Origin: Pristionchus mayeri
Lineage: Eukaryota; Nematoda; Chromadorea; Rhabditida; Neodiplogasteridae
Assembly: GCA_036245805.1 (NCBI GenBank)
Contig: BTRK01000002.1
Coordinates: forward strand, 27,335,067-27,399,066
Reading direction: 5' to 3'
DNA: 64,000 nucleotides
In this document: in pieces, positions 1 through 15,573 of the stretch
Layout: every line of letters starts with the position of its first letter
Numbering within the stretch: the stretch's first letter is position 1
Position numbers and translations under genes: made by a program
Notes under the pieces: model-generated
Told to the model about the DNA's origin: nothing
Database searches by the model: none
Seen by the model: the letters and a program-made list of their open reading frames with translations, nothing else

Positions 1-687
1 GAAACTCCCACAAGTGATTCCCCATGACCTCTCCCCCGAACAGCTGAAAAATCGTTTTCAAGTCTGTCGGGAATTACTCCATCGTAGATCCAATCTTCGA
101 TGGGTCAATTCCATCATCGCTACAGATGAGAAGTGGATCACGTACGATAACCCTGTGAGGAGACTGTAATGGGTGGATGCAGATGAGAAGCCCACGCCCG
201 TCCCGAAGAAGGAAGAGCACGGAAAGAAGGAACTCCTCTGCTTCTTCTTCTCAATGCTCGGTCCCATCTACTGGGAGATCCTCGCCCCTGGCACCAGCAT
301 CAATGCCGACCTCTTCTCTGAACAACTGGAAGATGTCGCGATCAGAGTCCCTCCCAGACTCCTGAACCAGGGCAAAATTCTTCTTCTGATGGACAATGCT
401 CGCCCACATCGAGCGAAGATGACCCAGAAGAAAATGGACGAGCTGAAGATCGAGAGGATTCCCATCCACCGTATTCCCCGGATCTCTCCCCATGCGACTA
501 CCACTACTTCCGCTCTCTCTCTGACTTCTGCAAAGGAAAGAAGTTCAAGAATCGAGATGAAGTTGTGAGGGCTTTCGTGAACTGGGCGGTCTCGAAGAAA
601 CCCGCATTCTGGAAGAGAGGAATCGAGACCCTACCCAATCGCTGGAGGGAGGTAGTGAGAAAGAAGGGGGCACACATTGGTCACTGA
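1..687 (+). pseudogene. mariner DD34D transposase, decayed
   Basis: This is the C-terminal two thirds of a mariner transposase, the enzyme that cuts and pastes the element at TA sites. The second catalytic aspartate sits in MDNARPH. The frame is broken by a TAA at 167-169 and by a one-base deletion in a C run near 450 relative to the second copy. The end of the protein (VVRKKG.. then TGA at 685-687) is still recognisable. The same TAA is present in copy 2. It cannot encode a working enzyme as read. Confidence 0.9.
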
Positions 688-751
688 GAATTGTAAAGCA
701 TTGAATAAAAAATAAAAACAAAAAATTATACGAACTTTCCGGACACCCCAA
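1..751 (+). mobile_element. mariner element copy 1, 5' part outside the window
   Basis: The right end is a mariner terminal repeat (reverse complement of TTGGGGTGTCCGGAAAGT) ending at 751 and followed by TA at 752-753. The first base aligns with position 16341 of the second copy at 15574-16831, so roughly the first 490 bases of the element lie outside the window. The Tc1-type element starts only five bases further on. Confidence 0.9.
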
Positions 752-756
752 TACTA

Positions 757-2047
757 CAGGGTGTCCAAAAAGTATTGTTACACGGATAAAACCATGTATC
801 TTTCTTTAAAAGCAACATAGACAACTCAAACGGGGCACAGTATTTATCAGTGACCATATGAACATAACAATGCACGATCACTCGATCTGGCCTCCATTGG
901 CCGCGATGACCTCTCTGAGACGACGAGGGACCGAGTCGATGACGGCCCGCAGGTAAGGGACGTCGATCTTCTCCCATGCCTTGAGAAGGGCTGCCTTGAG
1001 GGAATCGCGGTTCTTGTGGCGAGTAGAGCAGGCCTCCTTCTCCAACACTGACCAAATGCTGAAGTCCAGAGGGTTGAGATCGGGGGAGTTCGAGGGCCAT
1101 TCCTCACTCGAGATGAAGTCGGGCAGATGGGCGCGACACCATGCCTGCGTCACTTTTGCCGAGTGAGCAGGCGCTGAATCCTGTTGGAAGGTCCAGCGAG
1201 CCCCTTTGAAGTGGGAGCGGGACCAGGGGAGAAGGGCCTTCTGGAGAATTGCCCTGGTGTAGTACTCCTTGTTGATCTTGACCCCGGGATCCACGAACAC
1301 GAGAGGAGTCTTGCCCGTCGAGCACACACCAGCCCAAACCATCAGTGCCTGGGGGTGGGCAATGCGAGAGATGGTTCTACCTCTGGCGTCAGCTTGCTGA
1401 GGAGACTTGGCGATGATCCTGGTGTTCTGACTGTTGTAGACCTCCTCGACTGAGAACAGCTTCTCGTCAGAGTAAACGGTAGTCAAGTGCTCCCCACGAT
1501 CGGCCCGCTGAAGGAGCAGCTTGCATCTCTCCAGGCGCTTCTGCTTGTGGACATCAGTGAGGCCATGGCCCTTTCTCATCTTGTAGGGGTAGGACTTGAG
1601 AAGAGAATGAACGATGGCACACACGGATCCTTTGGAGATCTTGAGATCCTTAGCCATCTTCCTGATGGATCGTTTGGCATTGCGATTCACTCTCTTCTCC
1701 ACGATTCTCCTGTTCTTCTGAGTGAGAGCGGTCTTGGGTCTTCCTGATCTTGGACGGTCCTTCGCAGTGCCCAACTGCTTGAAACGGGAGATGGTGCGAT
1801 AGACTGTCATTCGGGAAATACGAAGCTTCCTCCTGATGGAATCTGGGGGGTCGCCGAGGGTCCAAAGGTTGATAATAGTTTGACGATAGCGATTTGGACG
1901 AACCATGACTATGGGAAACTAATTAGTAGGTTCCCTCAACGCACCGAAGGGTGGGCTCAAACGTGTTATTACAGGTTTTGACAACTCGACCTACATGTTA
2001 AAAAAATTCGCGTTTCAAAAGTGTAACAATACTTTTTGGACACCCTG
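757..2047. mobile_element. Tc1/mariner element, DD37D (maT-type), apparently intact
   Basis: The element is 1291 bp, flanked by TA at 755-756 and 2048-2049. Its terminal inverted repeats are CAGGGTGTCCAAAAAGTATT and the matching reverse complement ending at 2047. It holds one uninterrupted transposase on the minus strand. It lies directly beside the mariner fragment, the two TA targets being separated by a single base. Confidence 0.93.
878..1906 (-). CDS. Tc1/mariner transposase, DD37D signature
   Basis: This is a 342-residue uninterrupted transposase, the usual length for the superfamily. The N-terminal paired-type helix-turn-helix region (RRKLRISRMTVYRTISRF) is followed by the linker motif GRPK. 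Catalytic acidic residues are visible in VYSDEKLF, FQQDSAPAH and SPDLNPLDF. Counting from the second to the third aspartate gives 37 intervening residues, the DD37D spacing of the maT group rather than DD34D mariner or DD34E Tc1. The open frame and near-perfect terminal repeats suggest recent activity. No intron is needed. Confidence 0.93.
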   Translation of the reverse strand: MVRPNRYRQTIINLWTLGDPPDSIRRKLRISRMTVYRTISRFKQLGTAKDRPRSGRPKTALTQKNRRIVEKRVNRNAKRSIRKMAKDLKISKGSVCAIVHSLLKSYPYKMRKGHGLTDVHKQKRLERCKLLLQRADRGEHLTTVYSDEKLFSVEEVYNSQNTRIIAKSPQQADARGRTISRIAHPQALMVWAGVCSTGKTPLVFVDPGVKINKEYYTRAILQKALLPWSRSHFKGARWTFQQDSAPAHSAKVTQAWCRAHLPDFISSEEWPSNSPDLNPLDFSIWSVLEKEACSTRHKNRDSLKAALLKAWEKIDVPYLRAVIDSVPRRLREVIAANGGQIE

Positions 2048-2084
2048 TACATATTCGAAAAGGTTTACCGTGAAATTTGAAATA

Positions 2085-6322
<4,238 letters not shown>

Positions 6323-6429
6323 AATGTCACCACTTGAATATCGAATCAAAAAATTTTTACAGCTATTCTAAGAGAAAGACGCCGGAACTCACAAATTACG
6401 CTCTACCAAAATGAGGGGGTAATTGTCAT

Positions 6430-6540
6430 AGGGCGGAAATGCGCGCGCGAATGCGACGCCTTTGCGTGTTTCCCGCGGAATTATTCTGAAGATATAAGAG
6501 TGGCAGATGTGGCGAGGTGAGAGGCGGTATTCACCAAAGA
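6430..6540 (-). promoter_or_regulatory. conserved upstream block of gene A, E2F-like site
   Basis: This resembles the blocks upstream of genes B and C and the orphan at 17.9 kb: GCGACGCCTTTGCGTG followed by TTTCCCGCGGAA at 6469-6480. TTTCCCGC matches the E2F consensus. It lies about 150 bp before the start of gene A and is squeezed against the end of gene B. Confidence 0.55.
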
Positions 6541-6643
6541 AACTTCCAAATGAAGGAGGTCTTTATTATAATTCCGATAGTATTGCAAATGAAACAACTG
6601 GATCAGAAGTGCGGATGAATAGACAGTTGAGAGGTAATAACAT

Positions 6644-9600
6644 TTAGAAAAAGGTTCTGAGCTGTTTCAAATGCTTGCTTGAATTACATTCATTATCTTC
6701 CATGTCCTCATTTTCCTCATCGAGGTCAGATTCATCGGACCAAGCACCATTCGATTCCTCCGATTCGCTTGTGGAATCTTCCATGATAGATATCTTCTGT
6801 TTTGAAGTTTTATCTTCATTCTTCTCATTTTTCAGCTAAATTTTTTTTTTCTCAGCTAAATGAAAATTATATTTTTTTAAACTAAAAGTACATTTAATAA
6901 TCTGCTGAAATACTAACTTGAATGACTTTGCCTGTGCATTTTAAGCGTAGTATGTCTTGAAAATCTCAGTTCACATATTTCGCAAGAGAATGGCCACTTT
7001 ACGGAGACCTTCGCGGGATCAAGCTCGTCTGAAAAAATCAATTAACATTCGCGTTATTACACAAAATGAACAGTTTAAAGGCTGCAATCGATCGCGTACC
7101 GATGTGCCTCCTTAAATGAACCGTCAACGCCCTTTCCGTATTGAATTGAGCTTCGCAATGCTCGCATTTAAATAATGTGTCTTCGTTGTTCTCTGAGAAT
7201 GGACAGCTCTTTTGAATATCTAGATGGTCGGTATTCAAGTTAATATTGAATAAACGAATTGATAGAGACTGACCAGAATGGATTTTCTCGTGATCTCTCA
7301 TTGTTCTTCGTCGTGAGAATCTCTTCTCGCAGAATTGACATGCGAACGGCTTCTTGAGTGCAGCATTCTCGGGGTCGTTGCCGTCTGAATTTCATAATAG
7401 TTAATTTCGCAAAGTTATTAGAACATATATGATCGCACTACAAAGATCGTTTGCTTCAAGTAAACTGGCCAAGGTGTGTTGTCAGATGGAACTTGAGCGA
7501 ATTCTTAGATACAAATCGTCCTCCACATTGCTCGCACTTGAATGGCCGTTTCAGTTTAGCTTGCTCGGGGTCGCTATCGTCTGCAACTTCGAATTGAAAT
7601 TCATGTCATTTCTCAAACAGCACATGCAATATCGAACCGTCCCTTACTCAAATGCGTTTTCTTGTGATAGCTAATCCCTGATTCAGTGAATTTCTTCCCG
7701 CAGACTTCGCATGTGAAGCGTCTTTTGAGATCTGCTTTATCGGGATCGTTAACATCTGAATTCTCATATAAATTCATCATATAAGCAATGTAATAATCTT
7801 CTAAGGACACTAAATTGCGAGATTTGCGAGCAGAAAACTTTAAAAATATGTAATCAATAACTAAAAGCAGTAACAACATCAATCCTTGATTCCTTTCAAT
7901 TCTAATTTTCAAAGATTAGGACAACTGGCCAATGTGCGTCAGCAAATGATTTATATGATTCCGTCTATTGGGAAACCGCTTTCCACATTGCTCGCACTTG
8001 AATGGAAGCTTGAGTTCTACTTGATCTGGATCGTTCTCGTCTAAAAAAATGACTACACATTAATGGTATATAGGTCAATTAGACCGAGAATTTTACCTAG
8101 ATGAGTCAGCTTGTGTTGTTTCAGGGAACACTTTGTTGTCAAGGACTTCCCACACTCATCGCATTCGTATTTCTTTCTATCTTCTTGAGCTGAAATATGT
8201 ATCTTGTAGAGAGAATTAATAAAAATGTATTTTGGAACAATTTTGTATTAATACTTACGTAAATGAATGCTAATTTTATGAGTCGATAAATTTCCCGAAG
8301 AATTGAACCGCTTTCCGCACTCTTCACACTGGTGTGGCAATCTCGCTTCCTCATCATCTAAAGATAAAATTAAAATGTTGCAAAAGTAATTATTCCATTT
8401 GAAAGCCATCATTTACAATTTTTCATAAAATTTTTATTTAAATATATGCTTATAGAGTTAGCTTTGAAGAAGTTATTAACTTACTAGAACATAAAGATTT
8501 TGGGATCAGAGGGAAAATGTCCATGGCATAAGCCAAATAGTCGATTGATAAACATACCCAAGTGTGTTCTACGGTGACTCCGGAGTGTATTTTGTGATGA
8601 AAATTGTTTGTTGCAAATGGCGCAAGTGAATTTCGCCTTACGAGGATCATCAAAGGCTAAAATTGAAACATCGATCTCTATATTTCGTTAAAGACTTACC
8701 AAAATGTGTGTTCAAGTGTGCTTGAAGTTTTGCATGACTTGCGCATCTCTTGCCACATTCACTGCACTTGAATGGATGATCCGTGTCCTCGTCAGCTGTG
8801 AAAATGGTATACATTTCGGGAATAACTAATACAATCTATTCGGCAAATTGCTTAATTCGTCTTTTATTATTGTCTATAATCGTGCGCCATAAATATTATG
8901 AATATGGGATATCAATGAACGATACCATGGTGGATAAATGAGTGCACTTTGAGATTTCGTTTTCTTGTAAACCGTTTGTCGCATTGTTCGCACTTGAACG
9001 GCCTTTTCACATCCGCCTGTTTCGGATCGTTGCCATCTCAATACACTTTAACACATGTATCACGAGTCAGTGAAGCAAAATCAGACCACTCGCGAACAAT
9101 TTTTTCAAACCCATTTAAAATCGGTCATACTATGGTTGTATGTTGACCCAGAGACAAGATTACGAAATAACTGGACCATTTGTCCCAGAGCCGGCTTTTA
9201 GGAATTTTCCGGTTCTTGCTCCGGCTTTACCATATTTCAACTCCCAGTTGAGCTACAGAGATGGAACAGACACCAAAATGTTCGGAAAATTATTCTGAGC
9301 AACTTTTATGTTGACAACTTCTTAAGAAAGTGAAAACTAAGAAAGTGGTGTTCGAAAATTCGAAGCCCACATGAGATTATAAATAATTCCACTATCAAGC
9401 AGGTGCGTTGCAGTGAATTTTATTGCGGAATATAAAAGAACAACTCACTAGGTGTCTAACATAAAAATATAAAGGGACATTGAGGGTGGTCTTTTTTCAA
9501 TATCCGTGACCAAACATGAGGCACCGACGTGGGTGATCTTGAAATAGTTTAGTTATGGCGATCCATCTGCATAAATTCACGGGATTCGAGCTGTTTTCAA

Positions 9601-12600
9601 TGGTTGAAAATTAATTTTACATTTTTTGAACTTGCGATTCCGCTGTATTCAAGCAAAAATATAGTCATTGTAAGGAGTAGATGGGAGCCCGCGTTGCTCG
9701 GATACTGTGTAACGCCAAATGTTTTTCAAAAATTGTTCATTGGTAGTGGTCGTTCATTAGATAAAATTAACTTTTGAATGTCAAAATTTGTGCATAGTCC
9801 GAGTTCTGAAAATGAGAATTTTCCAAAGACAGAAGATCTGGATTTTCGCAGTAGTTTATGTTGTATTCAGTAATCAACCATTGAAAACAGCTCGAATCCC
9901 GTGAATTTATGCAGATGGATCGCCATAACTAAACTATTTCAAGATCACCCACGTCGGTGCCTCATGTTTGGTCACGGATATTGAAAAAAGACCACCCTCA
10001 ATGTCCCTTTATATTTTTATGTTAGACACCTAGTGAGTTGTTCTTTTATATTCCGCAATAAAATTCACTGCAACGCACCTGCTTGATAGTGGAATTATTT
10101 ATAATCTCATGTGGGCTTCGAATTTTCGAACACCACTTTCTTAGTTTTCACTTTCTTAAGAAGTTGTCAACATAAAAGTTGCTCAGAATAATTTTCCGAA
10201 CATTTTGGTGTCTGTTCCATCTCTGTAGCTCAACTGGGAGTTGAAATATGGTAAAGCCGGAGCAAGAACCGGAAAATTCCTAAAAGCCGGCTCTGGGACA
10301 AATGGTCCAGTTATTTCGTAATCTTGTCTCTGGGTCAACATACAACCATAGTATGACCGATTTTTAATGGGTTTGAAAAAATTGTTCGCGACTTCCTCCA
10401 CTGACTCGTGATACCTGTGTTAAATAATGCACGTTGTTCGTTGTGATAAGCTGTTTGCATATTGCAAATATCTAACCAATGTGTGTTGTCAGATGTGCTT
10501 TCAGAGTTTGCGCGATCATAAAGGATTTTCCACATTGTTCGCACTTGAATGGACGCTTGATCTTCGCTTGCTCGGAATCGTTGTCATCTACGATGTGTAA
10601 ACATATATCCGACAAAATGAAATTTACATATTTGCATTTACATTTATAGGTACATTATAAGCTTTTGAAATATAAGAACAATTATGTCAGGTGAAAAAAA
10701 TACCAAGATGTATCTTCTTATGAATCTTCATGGATGTCGAATACAAAAGAATCTTTCCACTAATATCGCACTCTAATGCCCTCCGAGGGTCGTCCTCTGC
10801 TAAATGTTTTGAGCAAGGATGACCACAAGTTTCTTTAAAACGCTTAAGCAAGTGCGTTCTCATGTGCCTGCTCAAGTTGAGGGAGTATGTATGTCGCACT
10901 GGTCGCACTTGTACGGTTTTCTGTCGTCCTCGTTATCTACAATGCAAAATACATTAAGGAATAATCACATAATACGTAACATATGAGATCATGTTCGTGT
11001 ATAGTAATCTTGAAAGATTTCTCATTCAAACATCGCGATACATCGCTTATTCAATTCCAAGCGGTTTGATGATCAATAATGAAAGGTGAAAATTTTCAAA
11101 CTCACCCAGATGGGTTACCATATGATCGGAGAGACTCCGATGCTCTGCGAATCTCTTACAGCAATCTTCGCACTTGAAAGGACGACCCGTCTCTTCATCT
11201 CAAATTCACCTTTACAGTTAGTATTTCACAGTTATAGATTGGTAGTGTGCATACACGTGATCTAGCTACGTTGGTACCATATAGTATTAAAATTACCCAG
11301 GTGGCTCTTGCTGTGCCTTTGCAATGCCTGCTTCGATCTGAAGATTTTGCTGCAGAGTTCACAGTGGAACTTCTCCAGTCGGGGATCATCTATGTGCGGT
11401 TGGAGTATATTGGAATATAAAATATGAGCATACCTAGGTGAGTTTTACCATGATTTGCAAGCAGTGTACGGGTGCTAAATCTGTTGCCGCACTTCTCGCA
11501 TTCGTACGGTTTTCTTTCCTCCACTTTGTCTGAAATATTGGAAAAGATCTAAATGCAAATGAAAATCCGAAGCTGGCTTATAATTCCTCAAAGGTATGAG
11601 TTAGCTCGTAAAATTTCCGTGTTGACTTAGAATTTAAATGAAACCATGCAATAAGTAGGACCTTTATGCTGACGCATGTGCACATAAATGGAAAGTGGAT
11701 GGAATTTCTTCCCGCATAGTTTACAATCAACTTTCTTCTTGCGAGGGTCGTCATCAGCTAAAAAAAGTACATTTCTTTAATTAAAGTTGTTTTTCACATA
11801 AATTTTATTTAATATGCTCATACACATGTCTCATACACAAAGCACAAAACACTCATATCATATGAGTGTGTTTGTGCATTACGAGCATATAGCTCCACAA
11901 GCTCCGCCCCCTTGCCTATGACTAGAGACCGCAAGCCCCGCCCACTTGGAGGGAACTCATTTTGCGCAAAACCTGCGCCGAAAAATGACACCGCGAATAC
12001 TTAACCATTTTGGGCAATCAAAATCGCATTCGAAAGGTCTTGTGGTCCTTTGTAACATATGTTGGGCGCAGCAGGATCGGATGGCTCTTAATAGGTGAAA
12101 AATCGATAAAATATAGCGAGAGGTGTTGAAAGGGAAGGGAATTTAGGGAAAAAAGGGTTCTGGCAATCGTATACTGATGCGCTTTGGATATGATGTGATG
12201 AATGCATTTAGACGATTTTTAAAGAAAAGAAAACGAAAATCGGGCGCTTCTCCTGTTTGTCATTTTCGTTCAACGATTAGGGAGACGCGCGTTGACTGAG
12301 TGCAAGGGGGCGGAGTCAGATCCCACTCTTTGTCCATCTCTCTCACCTGGCGCGTGCAGAGAGCAGCGCGCCTACGAGAGAGTGCGGTTGCCTCGCCTTG
12401 ACGTCTTGCCTCACTGAGGTGAGTCGCAACCAGGAAATGGCGAAGCTATGCCCAAATTTTTGCTGTTTGGAATGGGAAAGAGAGGGAATAAGCTCCGCCC
12501 CTCCGCTCCTGGTCTCACTTTTTGCCTTTCTCTATTGAAGGTTTTTGCGTACTTAATGAGCTCTGGTACGATTCTGAGATAAGATATCGACCAACGGCCT

Positions 12601-14049
12601 AAAGCATGATCTTATTTGGATCCATGCGGACAGTTTGAGCATAGTTAGGATGACATAGCTTCATTTCGGCTATACCACTTGTGGTTTCTACCTATGACAC
12701 GATTATCCTTGGAAGTAAGACAGATCAATCACATCGTACATTCTTAACCAAATAACTCAAAAAAACATTCGAAATCTCTTCCAAAATCTCTGTTATCAAT
12801 CATTTTGTTATTCATATTTTTTTGTGTAAAGACGGCTTCGTAGTATCAACAGGAACTAGTTGGTTAGTAAGTAATGCCCATGAAACACGGGATACATCCA
12901 ATTATTTTTTTAAACTTACTTAAATGGATTCTAGTGTGCATTCTCAGCAACGATTTTTCCGAGAACCTCTTTTTGCACACTTCGCAAGAATATGGAAGTC
13001 GTTTTTGTTCGTCCTCTGAAATGCAATTATGGTGGATTTGGTTATATTTTCTTGAAAATTGGTCTTACTTTGATGGCTTCGCATGTGACGTATCACGGAA
13101 GTTCTGCATTGGTACTTCTTCTCGCACACCTCACATTCGTATTGTCCATCTTCCCCTCTCGAATACTTCCGCTTGAGTTTGGAGTGCATTGTGTCGATTG
13201 AATCGCAAGAATAATCTTCGGAATCATTAAATTCATCGCCTTTAGAGTAATCATCTTCAGATAGCTCATTGCTTGATTCGTCATCTTCATTGTGACAATC
13301 CATTTCCTCCGCTCCATACTCATCGATCGAGCGTCTGACAATCTGAGCAAGTGTGTGTTAATGAGTTATAGGAGCAAAATGGGTTCTCATGTGTTGTTTT
13401 GCGTTATCGATGTGTTGCATTACAATGTAATCTAATATGCGTTTGTTTTCGGGGTCAAGGACTTTCTTTTGCAAAACATTATAACAGTTTTAAAAATATA
13501 TTTTGATATTTGTTGATACCAACGCTATTGAACATAAACTCACATCAATATTCGAAGCTTGAAGAGTTTCGGTCACCTCATCTTTCATGTTATTATCTTC
13601 TCCATCTAAGAGAGAGTACAAATCATCTCTGTTGCTGTTCCTATCTTCCACTTGCGAATCCATAACCTGAACAGTAGGCGTGATTTTGTATATTAACGAA
13701 TTATTTATCTAGACCAAGCTCCTGCTGAAATTCAGTGTAACTAATATCTTTAATCTTCACGCACTAACATTTTTAGATGTTTCCTGTCGAATGTTTTCGC
13801 GTTGACTAATCCATTTTGATGACTTATCCAGAGAATCACATAGCCCAGTGAGAAGATCGACAAGGCGGAAATTGCAATCACTTGAAATAATTATTAGATC
13901 AAATGTTTATCGATACCTTTCACACTTCAATCTCACTGTTCGATCCTGTCCAGAAATCGATAAACGAAGTGTCTACAATAACAAGTTGAAAGTGATATCG
14001 ATTTATTTATTCGTGAAAAACATGAACAAACCTCTAGTAAAGCTTCCAT
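6644..14049 (-). CDS. C2H2 zinc-finger gene B (about 20 fingers, one per exon)
   Basis: A predicted polydactyl nuclear zinc-finger protein. The start MEALLE at 14049 is followed by exons TLRLSISGQDRTVRL, FRLVDLLTGLCDSLDKSS and MDSQVEDRNSNRDDLYSL (ATG near 13660), forming the shared N-terminal domain. An acidic exon (DDESSNELSEDDYSKGDE) carries the first finger, then about 19 more single-finger exons run down to 6910. A typical unit is DPEQAKLKRPFKCEQCG..F..L..HLTTHLG. The last exon is acidic (SESEESNGAWSDESDLDEE); stop at 6644-6646. Finger 7 (about 10880) is frame-broken, with 29 nt instead of 36 between its second Cys and first His, and finger 8 (about 10750) has Ser for its second Cys. Introns hold two inserted elements. 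Confidence 0.75.
9052..10419. mobile_element. foldback element with TTAA flanks in an intron of gene B
   Basis: A 1368-bp palindrome with arms of about 550 bp and an unpaired centre (about 9605-9880). Ends read CACATGTATCACGAGTCAG and CACAGGTATCACGAGTCAG inward, flanked by TTAA at 9048-9051 and 10420-10423. It sits about 15 bp before a finger-exon acceptor. No transposase. Confidence 0.85.
11922..12691. mobile_element. non-autonomous element W, copy 1 (6-bp duplication)
   Basis: A 770-bp repeat sharing extensive identity with 47067-47840. Short terminal inverted repeats resemble CTAGAGACCGCAAG; the flanks are CTATGA on both sides (11916-11921, 12692-12697). It contains many CCGCCC and GCGCGC motifs but no sustained reading frame. 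It lies in an intron of gene B. Confidence 0.8.
13370..13475 (-). pseudogene. relic zinc-finger exon in an intron of gene B
   Basis: On the minus strand DPENKRILDY is followed by QHMRTHF, resembling the linker and the His-x3-His half of the cluster's fingers, but both cysteines are gone. It lies between the fourth exon and the acidic exon. Confidence 0.4.
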
Positions 14050-14149
14050 TCCGCGTTGTGAATGTTGAATAAACGAATTTCAAAGGAAGATTTACAGTGA
14101 TAAGACTCAGAATACACACAGATTACAGACTGTCAAGAAGAGGAAAAGG

Positions 14150-14600
14150 GAACAGAGCAAGTGGCAAATTCGCGCCCAAGCGAGACGCCTTAATGGGTTT
14201 CCCGCGGAATGAGCAATGATCTAGTTCATTGTAAGTTAGAGAAAGTGAGAGACCATCTAAATAGAAGAGATTCGGACGATGACTCCGCTGAAAGGATGTG
14301 ATCTGACAAATCGTGAGAAGAGTGGCGGGAACGACTATTCACACTTCACGATCGATACACAAGTAAAAATGTCGGGGACAGATTTGCTGGACTTGATAAG
14401 TAGTATGCGTAGGCGTTTCGACTACGCGGTATGCATATTTGCAAATAATGTAATCCTTCATATTTTACCAGTTCCTTAAATAGAACAAATTCGCAATTGA
14501 GATTAGAGGGTCTTTCTACGTTCCTTGTCTATCCTCCCTTTGTGCTCTTTCTCACAAAGGTGAGAAATGGAACTGACGTGTAAACAACCTCGTCTTGACA
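14150..14600 (-). promoter_or_regulatory. conserved upstream block of gene B, two E2F-like sites
   Basis: Contains CCCAAGCGAGACGCC, TTTCCCGCGGAA at 14198-14209 and GGCGGGAA at 14324-14331, then TATTCACACTTC and a stretch predicted to pair (CCTTTGTGC..CACAAAGG, about 14538-14562). The same order is seen upstream of gene C and in the orphan block at 17.9 kb. Confidence 0.65.
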
Positions 14601-14612
14601 CTTTTGTGACCG

Positions 14613-15455
14613 TCACTGAAGCATTACGACTGCATAATTTCCGTTTTCCGCCTTGGATATCACCTCGAAAATCACTTCGCACACTTTCTCCGCATCGCAT
14701 TTCGCCTTCTTGAACACGTCATTTGCCTGCCTCTGATCAATATTCCATTTCAACGCTGTGATCCTTTTCACTCTATCTCGTCAGTCCGTAATGATTTTCG
14801 AAACATTTCGAAATTCCTAAAAGATTCTGTATTTCAGGCACAACCTATATGTTCTCTCTTGCTCAGTGGTTCCTCTAGTCACCATTCTCTCCACACCTTT
14901 CCTTATCCCTCTCCCTCTCCTTTCATCTCCTCCTTTCCTTGACCTCTCATTTCTTTTTCTTTTTTTCTCGTTTCCTTCCGCAAAATTTCCAATCACCGTC
15001 GCGGCTCCAGTTGCCGTCTGATCCATTGGCTCTTCCTTGTCGTTCAAGATGAGAAGTTCGTTGATTTCCGTTCATCGCTGCGGACAAGTATGCGATTACA
15101 GTTGAACGCGAGAGATTCGCTTGTTTTTCTAAATGATTCCATTTCCGCATTATACAAAGTGATGTTTTTAACATCCCATTAGTTGAGTGCTCGGTGGCAA
15201 ATTGCTTTATCGTTGAAGATCATAAATGTTATAAATAGTTCAAAGGATTGAATTAGAGGCATTGAATTTCGGCAGAAGGAAAAGTTGACAAAAATGTAGA
15301 CAAGCCTGTTCGATTACACGGCTCTGAAATAATGTTTGTTTTGTCATGGTTGCAAAAATGGAGTATCTATTAGGCATTCACCTTTTCCTCTCACAGTCTG
15401 TGAGCAGCAATTCATTTCTTGTCTTCTCAGGAAAGCTATCAATCAGCTTTTCCAT
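14613..15455 (-). pseudogene. unrecognised gene or gene remnant, minus strand
   Basis: A plausible first exon begins at about 15455 (MEKLIDSFPEKTRNELLL) and ends at a good GTGAATG donor near 15385. A strong acceptor TTATTTCAG follows near 15325, but the phase-matched frame soon stops. Further coding-like stretches are NELLILNDKEEPMDQ with a basic KKRKRNERSRKGG tail near 15050-14900, and a final stretch ITALKWNIDQRQANDVFKK.. ending at 14613. I could not join these into one clean model, so it may be decayed or misread. I do not recognise the family. Confidence 0.35.
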
Positions 15456-15573
15456 CTTGAAAGAATAACGATTACAGCAGGTATGTTTATCTAACATGTA
15501 AGGGGGGGGGTGACAAAACCGCAACCGACAAAACCGCAACGGAGCGCCGTTTGCTGGGGAGTTGGTCTTGTTA

